This document shows positions 57,845-64,000 of a stretch of 64,000 nucleotides of DNA, one piece after another. Source of the stretch: Streptomyces sp. NBC_01463 (GTDB lineage: Bacteria; Actinomycetota; Actinomycetes; Streptomycetales; Streptomycetaceae); assembly GCA_036227345.1 (NCBI GenBank), contig CP109468.1, positions 744,001 to 808,000 of the forward strand. Direction: 5' to 3'. The first letter of the stretch is position 1, and each line of letters starts with the position of its first letter. Below the pieces are notes generated by a model, which was given only the letters and a program-made list of their open reading frames with translations, had not been told where the DNA came from and did no database searches. The position numbers and the translations under genes are program-made.

Positions 57845-59523
57845 GCCGTGTACCTGCCCCGGGTGTGGCCGTTCACCGCGCTCAGGTGGTTCGTGGGAGG
57901 TGCGCTGATCGCGATGACGGCCATGTCGTCGTGGCTGCCGTTGCGGAGCCATTGCGCGGCGAGCATCTGGATGTGCTCGACGACAGCTTCCCCGGGCATG
58001 CCGACGCACTCCGCCATGGCACGCTTCAGGCGTTGCTCGCCGAACAGTTCGTCGCCGAGCGGTCCGCCGCGGGCCTCGGTGAAGCCATCGGTGTAGAGCA
58101 GGCATGTCTCGCCCGGCTGCAGTACGGCTTCGACCGAGCTGATGTCGATCGTCGGCAGTACACCGATCAGGGTGCCCTGTGTGGGGATCTCCTCGACGCT
58201 GCCGTCCACTCTGACGACCAGGGGCGGAGGGTGACCGGCGGAGGTGAGACGGAGCCGCACCTGGTGCTCGGCACGCTGCACCGAGGCCATCACGAGCGTC
58301 GCGAAGCGGGTGTGGTGGGAGCTCAGGAGAGCGCCGTTGAGCAGGTTCAGCATCCGCCCGTGGTCGTCGGCCATCGGCATCAGGGCTTGCAGGGTGTTGC
58401 GGATCTTGCCGGTCAGGACTGCCGCCTCCAGGCCCTTCCCGCAGACATCGCCGAGGACCACCAGTGCGGACTCCGCCGCGGTGCTGCCGGGGTGCACGTC
58501 GTAGAAGTCGCCGCCGATACGTTCGCCGGCCTCGGCGGGCCGGTAGCCTCCGGCGATCTCCACCCCGTTGAGCCGCTCCAGCCGGGGAGGCAGCAGATCT
58601 CGCATCAGGGTCTGGGTTATGGCGCTCTGCTCGCCGTAGAGACGGGCCGCGGACAGTGCGGCCCCGGATCGTGCCGCGAACAGCCGGGCGAAGATCTCCT
58701 CGTTCTCACTGAACTGCGCACGGTCCGAACTGCGCAGCAGGATCAGGGCTCCGGCGGGCACACCATGGCCGGGGAGAGGGGTCACGACGACGGATCCGAT
58801 GGACCCCCTGAAGTCCTGCGGGACGATCCAGTCGGGCAGGGTCGCAGGGTCGATCCAGCGGGAGGGCACGGGCGGGAATCCCTGCAGTGCCTCGCTGAGA
58901 CCGGGCAGTTGCGAGGGGGTAGCGCTCACCGCGGCCCGGGTGGCGGTTTGTCCCGCGATGGCGCGTGCGAGGAGCATTCGGCTGCCGGACGGCGGGGTGA
59001 CGACGACCGCGACATCTGCGAGATGCTGAGCGGCCAGCTCCGCGGTGGCCGCCATGCACTTCTCGGTGTTCAAGGAGGAGAGCAGGACATTGGACGCCTC
59101 CGCGAGGAAAGTCGTGCGTTCGCGCTCGGTGACGAGTGCCTCTTCGGCAAGTCGCCGGTCGGTGTCGTCGACCAGCCACCACACCACGTCCCCGCTCTGG
59201 CTCCAGGTCGGATGCGCCTCGAAACTCTGCGACGAGATCCGCCCCGATACCGAAGGCAGCCCACCGGCCTTCTGATGCCTCCGGGCGGGCGACCGGCCCT
59301 GCACGACCGTTTCCAGGTGGGCCTGTGCCAGCCAGTCGGGGACCGTGTCCCGCATGCTCGCCCCAGGCACCGCACCCTCCAGAAGAAGTGCGGCGGCGGG
59401 GTTCGCCTCCAGGACGGTGCCCCTCTCGTCAGCCATGATCATGGGGTAGGGGGCCAGGGCCCATAGGTCGGGCGCGGAACGCTGCTCGGTTCGCGTAACG
59501 GAGACTCCCTCGGTAGTAGCCAT
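57841..59523 (-). CDS. SpoIIE-type phosphatase with PAS and GAF domains
   Basis: 560 residues from ATG 59523; the frame extends to 59664 without a better start. PAS (residues about 15-125; APYPMIMADERGTVLEANPAAALLL), GAF (about 150-310), PP2C-SpoIIE (about 335-545). Metal-binding motifs are complete: GGDFYD, GDVCGKG, YTDGFTEARG and HDDMA. It should dephosphorylate the STAS protein encoded two genes downstream. No membrane segments. It overlaps the cobalamin protein by 4 bp, so all three are one unit. Confidence 0.9.
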   Translation of the reverse strand: MATTEGVSVTRTEQRSAPDLWALAPYPMIMADERGTVLEANPAAALLLEGAVPGASMRDTVPDWLAQAHLETVVQGRSPARRHQKAGGLPSVSGRISSQSFEAHPTWSQSGDVVWWLVDDTDRRLAEEALVTERERTTFLAEASNVLLSSLNTEKCMAATAELAAQHLADVAVVVTPPSGSRMLLARAIAGQTATRAAVSATPSQLPGLSEALQGFPPVPSRWIDPATLPDWIVPQDFRGSIGSVVVTPLPGHGVPAGALILLRSSDRAQFSENEEIFARLFAARSGAALSAARLYGEQSAITQTLMRDLLPPRLERLNGVEIAGGYRPAEAGERIGGDFYDVHPGSTAAESALVVLGDVCGKGLEAAVLTGKIRNTLQALMPMADDHGRMLNLLNGALLSSHHTRFATLVMASVQRAEHQVRLRLTSAGHPPPLVVRVDGSVEEIPTQGTLIGVLPTIDISSVEAVLQPGETCLLYTDGFTEARGGPLGDELFGEQRLKRAMAECVGMPGEAVVEHIQMLAAQWLRNGSHDDMAVIAISAPPTNHLSAVNGHTRGRYTA

Positions 59524-59722
59524 GAAGAGGCCCGCCCGGGGCGAACCGCACCACCTTCCCGCTGACAGAGAATAGTTAACGTGCGGCAAGCATTGCGTGT
59601 GGGCGTCCGCGATAGCAACCCACCCCCGCGCGCCGTTTGCTGCAGACGTGTGCTGAGCGGGCATTTCACGACGAAGGCCGCAAGGTCTTCACGCAAGGAC
59701 CACATTTCGAGCACCTGGAGCG

Positions 59723-60940
59723 TCAGCGGCCATGGCTCGCGGAACGGCCGTGCCAGTCCAGGCACATCACCAGGGAGTCGTCCGCCGCCGGGCCGGAACC
59801 GCGGTGCCCCAGCAGCTCCTGGAGCATCACTCTGGGCACCTGCGGGGCGGGCAGCAGACGGGTGTTGTTGATCGACGCGGCCAGTGCGCGGAGGCTGTAC
59901 TTCTCACCGCCCGGCGACAGGGCGTCGTAGACGCCGTCACTGATGAAGAGCAGCCGGTCTCCGGGCTCGACCCGGAACTGCTGCGGAACGTACGCGGTGT
60001 CCTCGAACATGCCCAAGGGCATCTGCGCCTCCAGCTCGATCGGTTCGACCACTCCCCTGCGCACCCGCCACACCCGTGGTGAACCGGCGTCGATGATCTC
60101 CACGTCCCCGGTCGGGAGGTGGAAGCGGAACAGCAGAGTCGACAGGTACTGGCTTCCCCTGTGCTGCCCGTACACCGCCTGATCGGCCAGATACGCCTGG
60201 TCGCTCAGACTCAGGCCGGCGCGGCGGGCATTGCGCAGCGCGTTGATGGCGAGGTTCGTCAGCAGCGCGGCGTCGATCCCCTCGCCCATGCCGTTGCTGA
60301 CGGTCACGTACAGGTCATCGGCAGAGGCGGACCAGTCGAAGCTGTCACCGAAGATGGCATAGGCGGGCTCCAACTGGGCACCCAGGCTGTACTCCGGCCG
60401 GGCACAGGAACGCCCCGGCAACAACTGCCACTGCATCTCGGCGGCCAGGGTCAGCCGTTCCGCGCGCCGCGCCTGCAGGAAGACGTCGGTGTCGCGTTCG
60501 GCGACGACCACCTCGTGCGCCAGAGCGTCGGCGCACTCCTGCAGGTCCTGCAGTACGGCCGCAGACAGCTCGCCGTCCTCGGCCGCCCGCACTGTGACGC
60601 TCAGGACGCCCAGGCGGTCGCCTCGGACGCTGACCGGCAGGTACACGGTCACCGTGGACGCCTGGTGGTCGTGCACACAGTGAGGTTCCTGGGCGCCGAA
60701 CGCACGACCCGGAGCGCTGTCGTGCACCGGCACCGGAGGCCGGGTGTGCGGCAGGACCCCGACGGGCTGCAGCCGCGTCATCGCGTAGTCGACCAACAGC
60801 AGGTCCACCGACCGGGCACCATGCCGGCGCTCGATCAGGGAACGGACGACGTCAAAAATCTCGTGGGGCGCGGCCTCGCGCAGAGAGCGCTCGACCGCAC
60901 TGGGTCTGTCCACCGGTACCGGACCTACTTTCTTTCGCAT
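59723..60940 (-). CDS. GAF/SpoIIE-type phosphatase with an altered metal site
   Basis: 405 residues from ATG 60940 (MRKKVGPVPV), weak ribosome site. GAF-like region (about 30-180), PP2C-SpoIIE domain (about 190-400). GDSFDW, ISDG and ADDSLVM are present, but the usual DAMGHG/DVSGHG motif reads SNGMGEG, so a metal-binding Asp is Asn and the His is Glu. Activity may be weak or lost. It is upstream of the cobalamin unit on the same strand with a 199-bp gap, and divergent from a MarR gene. It may be a second input to, or a decoy in, the same switch. Confidence 0.83.
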   Translation of the reverse strand: MRKKVGPVPVDRPSAVERSLREAAPHEIFDVVRSLIERRHGARSVDLLLVDYAMTRLQPVGVLPHTRPPVPVHDSAPGRAFGAQEPHCVHDHQASTVTVYLPVSVRGDRLGVLSVTVRAAEDGELSAAVLQDLQECADALAHEVVVAERDTDVFLQARRAERLTLAAEMQWQLLPGRSCARPEYSLGAQLEPAYAIFGDSFDWSASADDLYVTVSNGMGEGIDAALLTNLAINALRNARRAGLSLSDQAYLADQAVYGQHRGSQYLSTLLFRFHLPTGDVEIIDAGSPRVWRVRRGVVEPIELEAQMPLGMFEDTAYVPQQFRVEPGDRLLFISDGVYDALSPGGEKYSLRALAASINNTRLLPAPQVPRVMLQELLGHRGSGPAADDSLVMCLDWHGRSASHGR

Positions 60941-61009
60941 ATCTTCATCAAAGCGACTGCCAACATCGACCGGCCGGAACGGGCACCAAGGTCCAAACGG
61001 GAGTGTCAC

Positions 61010-61498
61010 ATGCGCGAGGCCCTCACCTCCCTCCACCAGCACACTTCCCCTGCCGTGCCCGAAATCGGCCAGGTGCTCGAGCTGCTCGAAATCGCCTGGG
61101 AGCATCGCCGCGACACGCTCAGCACCGCGCCGCTCTCCCCCGCCCAGACTCGTGTGATGTACATCATCGAGCGGGAGCCCGGCGTCAACCTGAGCACGCT
61201 GGGCCGCCGTCTCTCCGCCGCCGCTCCGTCGATCACTCGCCTCTGCGACCGTCTACAAGCTGCCGGCTTCGTGCGCCGAACCCCGCGCCCCGAGGACCGC
61301 CGTGAGATGCAACTGGAACTCACCGACGTCGGCATCGCGCACCTGCACGCCATCAGGAACCGCCGCGAGGAAGTCCTCCACCAGGCCATGAGCCGCATGA
61401 CTCCCGAGGCCCAGAACGCCCTCGCCACCGGACTCATCGCCCTGTGCGACGCGGTCAGCACATCCGGACAGGACATCGGCCACCGAGCATCGGCCTGA
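61010..61498 (+). CDS. MarR-family regulator
   Basis: 162 residues from ATG 61010, ribosome site GGGAG; a longer in-frame opening runs upstream through the divergent gene and is not real. Winged helix: APLSPAQTRVMYIIEREPGVNLSTLGRRLSAAAPSITRLCDRLQAAGFVRRTPRPEDRREMQLELTDVG. It is divergent from the SpoIIE-type gene by 69 bp and may control it. Confidence 0.86.
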   Translation: MREALTSLHQHTSPAVPEIGQVLELLEIAWEHRRDTLSTAPLSPAQTRVMYIIEREPGVNLSTLGRRLSAAAPSITRLCDRLQAAGFVRRTPRPEDRREMQLELTDVGIAHLHAIRNRREEVLHQAMSRMTPEAQNALATGLIALCDAVSTSGQDIGHRASA

Positions 61499-62016
61499 GC
61501 CACACGCGCCACCCGTCACCTCAGCCACCAGCGGACGCGCCGCTCCGCAGCCTTGATGAGCCGCGTGTACGCAGGGGGCGGCGCGGTCCGGCCGTCCACC
61601 ACGGTCTGTCACCGCATCCGGCGAACGACCGGCGTCCGACCGCTGACGGAAACCACGGCCTCAACGGCGGCAGGTACAGCAGCTGCGTCTGCAGGACGTG
61701 CCGTCCCTGACGGCGGGTCGGCAGGCCCCGTTGTCGGGCATCCTGCGAGCCGACGACGCAAAGGCAGGTTCGATGGCTCCTCGACGGGTTCTCACCGCGA
61801 GCGTCCGGCGGTTATCTCAGCCGGCACCTACGACCCCGCTCCGATGGGCGCTCCCCCACCCGGCATGGCACATTCCCGCACACGTCGAGGCCGAGCAGGG
61901 CTACTTCCACGCCCAGTACGTCCAGGGCCGCTGATCCCCCACCGCACGCACGGGCAGGGCCCGCCACGGTGTACGGGCCCCGACTCGTTCCCCGGCAGCT
62001 CAGCACCGGCCCTCTC
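61499..62016. other. Region without a recognised gene (518 bp)
   Basis: Several open frames exist but none looks like a known protein. It probably contains degraded mobile-element sequence, since a transposase fragment starts at its right end. Confidence 0.5.
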
Positions 62017-62240
62017 ATGCCTCACCGCCGCACGCCGGGCGAAGAGCTGGCGGGCTGGAAGCGCGAGCACAATCGCTCGCATGAAGAGGCCCGGGCTCCG
62101 GGCCCACGTCGAGCACGTCTTCGCCCGCGTAAAGACCTGGAAGATCCTCAGCGACTGCCGCCTCAAGGGCGACGGCGTCCGACACGCCATGCTCGGCATC
62201 GCCCGACTGCGTAACCTCGCTCTCACGCCCCCCGGGAGGG
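62017..62240 (+). pseudogene. IS5-family transposase fragment with a frameshift
   Basis: Only the C-terminal end of a DDE transposase is left. Frame one gives TPGEELAGWKREHNRSHEEA; the match then moves to another frame, HVEHVFARVKTWKILSDCRL, KGDGVRHAMLGIARLRNLAL. The shift is at about 62085-62110. The 5' part is missing and the 3' end runs into the VOC gene, so it is dead. Confidence 0.75.
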
Positions 62241-62274
62241 AGCTCAAGCTCCCCCTCGCAATCCCGGAGGAGAA

Positions 62275-62706
62275 TCAGGCAAGGCAGAACTCATTGCCCT
62301 CGATGTCCTGCATCGTGATGCAGGACTCGTTGACGCCATCGGCGCGCTGCGTCAGCACGTGTTTTGCGCCGAGCGCCATCAGCCGTGCGCATTCAGTCTC
62401 GAGTGTGGCCAGGCGCTCGTCACCCACGAGCCCTGTGCCGACCCGCACATCAAGATGCACCCGGTTCTTGACGACCTTGCCTTCGGGAACCCGCTGGAAA
62501 AGCACGCGCGGGCCCACACCTGAGGGATCAGCGCACGCGAAGTAGACCTCGTCCTCAGGCGGCAGCGAGTGGTGGTACTCCTCCCACGTGGCAAATCCGT
62601 CCGGGACTGTCGGTACGACGTATCCCAGCACCTCGCACCAGAAAGCGGCGAGGCGCGCAGGTTCCGCGCAGTCGAAGGTCACTTGGAGCTGCTTGATCGT
62701 GGACAT
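62275..62706 (-). CDS. VOC/glyoxalase-like protein
   Basis: 143 residues from ATG 62706 (MSTIKQLQVTFDCAEPARLAAFW); weak ribosome site. Pattern as in the protein at 20641: N-terminal AEPARLAAFWCEVLGY, NRVHLDVRVGTG, and C-terminal DIEGNEFCLA. Related to small Streptomyces VOC proteins, probably without the dioxygenase metal site. It is divergent from a TetR gene; the operator array lies 200 bp or more upstream. Confidence 0.82.
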   Translation of the reverse strand: MSTIKQLQVTFDCAEPARLAAFWCEVLGYVVPTVPDGFATWEEYHHSLPPEDEVYFACADPSGVGPRVLFQRVPEGKVVKNRVHLDVRVGTGLVGDERLATLETECARLMALGAKHVLTQRADGVNESCITMQDIEGNEFCLA

Positions 62707-62904
62707 CGGCGCACGATAACAGGGGTCCTGGTCATCTCCCCGGGCGGGTGAATCCACACGTTGCCAGGTGGACGGCCTCTGCCGCCCGCTAAGGACGCCC
62801 ACGGCCTCTCGCCCAAAGGACCCGACCCCTGGCAGGCGATGGTGCGGGGCCGCATCTGATGATGCCCCCTCGTCAGCAGGGGTGATAGACGCACCGTCCT
62901 CGAT

Positions 62905-62921
62905 TTGGTGCAACGCGCCAA
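62905..62921. promoter_or_regulatory. TetR operator repeat 1 of 3
   Basis: TTGGTGCAACGCGCCAA: TTGG-N9-CCAA. Consensus of the three copies is TTGGTRCRNCGCNCCAA. Confidence 0.6.
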
Positions 62922-62939
62922 TGCGCGGCACTACGTCAT

Positions 62940-62956
62940 TTGGTACGTCGCTCCAA
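62940..62956. promoter_or_regulatory. TetR operator repeat 2 of 3
   Basis: TTGGTACGTCGCTCCAA: TTGG-N9-CCAA. It starts 35 bp after copy 1 and 18 bp before copy 3. Confidence 0.7.
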
Positions 62957-62957
62957 C

Positions 62958-62974
62958 TTGGTACGCCGCACCAA
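62958..62974. promoter_or_regulatory. TetR operator repeat 3 of 3
   Basis: TTGGTACGCCGCACCAA: palindromic TTGGT-N7-ACCAA. It ends 18 bp before the TetR ATG. Confidence 0.75.
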
Positions 62975-62992
62975 ATGTGGCAGCATGGAGAC

Positions 62993-63691
62993 ATGACAAC
63001 GCGAGCACGCCGCACCGAGCGGCGTAATCAGGTGCTCACCAGGGAGCAGATCATCGAGGCCGCGATCGCGCTGCTCGATGCGGGCGGGGAGCGCGCGCTG
63101 ACCGTCCGGGCTCTCAGCGAGCGGCTGTCCACCGGCTCCGGGGCGATCGCCTATCACGTGGGCAAACGGGACGAGTTGCTGGACGCGGCGATGGAATCGC
63201 TCGTCATGGCCGCTCTGACCGCCACGCCCGCCGGGACGGGCACTTCCCCGCAGGAGGAGATTCGCGGTGTGGCGCTGGCTCTGTTCGACGCGATCGCCGC
63301 GCACGAGTGGCTCGCCACGCGGCTGACACTGCAGATCGTGCGCAACCCGACGGGCCCGGTCACCTTGGGGATCTTCGAGCGGATCGGCGGTCAGGTGAGC
63401 GCGCTCGGCGTGCCAGAGGATCGTTGGTTCGTCGCGGCCTCCACGCTCGTGCACTACATCCTCGGCGCGATCAGCCAGAACGCGCACATCGAGGGCGACA
63501 CGTCGGACCTCGACGCCGACGTGGACCGCGCGGACTTCTTCGGCGCGACGTCGTCGGCCTGGCAGGAACTCCCGGCCGCTCACTACCCGTTCCTGAACGC
63601 CGTCGCCGGCCAGATACGAGAACACGACGACCGCGAGCAGTTCCTCACCGGTATCGCCGTCGTCCTCGATGGCCTGACCCGGCTGCGCTGA
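62993..63691 (+). CDS. TetR-family regulator of a flavin monooxygenase
   Basis: 232 residues from ATG 62993, with no ideal ribosome site. Helix-turn-helix: TREQIIEAAIALLDAGGERALTVRALSERLSTGSGAIAYHVGKRDELL. The C-terminal domain is TetR_C_1-like (VHYILGAISQNAHIEGD). Three operators lie directly upstream. The next gene on the same strand is a flavin monooxygenase, the usual target in antibiotic-modifying pairs. Confidence 0.87.
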   Translation: MTTRARRTERRNQVLTREQIIEAAIALLDAGGERALTVRALSERLSTGSGAIAYHVGKRDELLDAAMESLVMAALTATPAGTGTSPQEEIRGVALALFDAIAAHEWLATRLTLQIVRNPTGPVTLGIFERIGGQVSALGVPEDRWFVAASTLVHYILGAISQNAHIEGDTSDLDADVDRADFFGATSSAWQELPAAHYPFLNAVAGQIREHDDREQFLTGIAVVLDGLTRLR

Positions 63692-63752
63692 CCGGCCGCA
63701 CGGCGCCCGCCGATCTCCTCTTCACCACTTTTTACCGGTAAGGAGCTTTTCC

Positions 63753-64000
63753 ATGCATGACGTCATCGTTGCGGGCGCCGGCCCGGTCGGCCTGTTCGTG
63801 GCAGGGGAGCTGGCCTTGGCCGGCTGCTCCGTTCTGGTCCTCGAACAGGACCCGGACGCCCGTCCGTCGCTGAAGGCGCTTCCGCTCGGACTGCGCGGAC
63901 TCAATGCCGGATCGGTCGAGACGTTCTACCGACGCGGGCTGCTGGACGCGATGGCGAAGGCTTCCGGCGTCCCGGTGGAACGGGTCGGCGCGAGCTCCGA
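63753..64000 (+). CDS. FAD-dependent monooxygenase, N-terminal part (cut by window edge)
   Basis: ATG 63753, ribosome site AAGGAG; runs off the right edge. The first 82 residues show the FAD-binding motif VIVAGAGPVGLFVAGELALAG, then LVLEQDPDARPSL and LPLGLRGLNAGSVETFYRRGLLDAM. The pattern is like antibiotic- or polyketide-hydroxylating monooxygenases. It is probably under the TetR gene before it. Confidence 0.85.
   Translation, partial: MHDVIVAGAGPVGLFVAGELALAGCSVLVLEQDPDARPSLKALPLGLRGLNAGSVETFYRRGLLDAMAKASGVPVERVGASS

Noticed and set aside
59524..59722. A SigB-type promoter for the SpoIIE/cobalamin/STAS unit
   Set aside because: I looked for GTTT-N14-16-GGGTA on the minus strand and found no convincing match.
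1..64000. CRISPR arrays, rRNA, tRNA, prophage or integrative-element boundaries
   Set aside because: No regularly spaced repeats, rRNA blocks, integrase with attachment repeats or phage structural genes were seen.

Overview
The window is high-GC actinobacterial DNA. Dense short operons with GTG and TTG starts, GGAGG-type ribosome sites, Tat-exported phosphatases, SpoIIE/RsbW-type regulators and many TetR, GntR and LysR proteins point to Streptomyces or a close relative. No rRNA, tRNA or CRISPR was seen. About 55 coding regions are called. Both edges cut a gene: hypE on the left and a flavin monooxygenase on the right.

Layout. 1-1.4 kb: end of a [NiFe]-hydrogenase maturation cluster (hypE plus a DUF6390 protein). 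1.6-5.4 kb: a membrane protein and a large sensor phosphatase with Cache, PAS, GAF, SpoIIE and RsbW-type domains. 5.5-19.6 kb: a phosphorus-scavenging island. It holds an exported phosphodiesterase, a LysR regulator, a phosphonate operon on the minus strand (phnD-phnC-phnE, phosphonoacetate hydrolase phnA, an OPA-family transporter, a zinc alcohol dehydrogenase, an aldehyde dehydrogenase), a Tat-exported PhoD-like phosphatase and a GntR/UTRA regulator. Near-identical operators lie about 120 bp upstream of both phnD and the phoD-like gene. The three soluble enzymes form a possible linear route: hydroxyalkylphosphonate to phosphonoacetaldehyde to phosphonoacetate to acetate plus phosphate.

19.6-35 kb is accessory: MOSC protein, VOC proteins, a TetR/aldo-keto reductase pair with two visible operators, a LysR-linked hydrolase/NTF2/MFS operon with a LysR-type box, an IS110 element at about 27.2-28.7 kb, a secreted propeller-like protein, an SGNH hydrolase, and several TetR regulators with palindromic sites.

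35-54 kb is a catabolic region. A fumarylacetoacetase-family hydrolase, an extradiol dioxygenase, a flavin hydroxylase and acetoacetyl-CoA synthetase form one operon. An MFS transporter, AtuA/DUF1446, DUF4387 and an esterase form a second. Two amidohydrolases, an M20 amidohydrolase and a second MFS transporter follow. Two GntR regulators each appear to own a distinct operator: one motif is shared by the regulator at 50.2 kb and the operon at 35.4 kb, the other by the regulator at 41.0 kb and the operon at 41.8 kb.

54-64 kb: an exported phospholipase C, then a partner-switching module in which a STAS antagonist, a cobalamin-binding protein and a SpoIIE phosphatase overlap by 4 bp each. The cobalamin protein has the W-x9-EH signature of CarH/LitR B12 photoreceptors but no DNA-binding domain, so this looks like a light-controlled (or cobalamin-controlled) partner switch, the most interesting system in the window. 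Another SpoIIE-type phosphatase, a MarR regulator, a broken transposase, a VOC protein and a TetR/flavin-monooxygenase locus with three tandem operators close the window.
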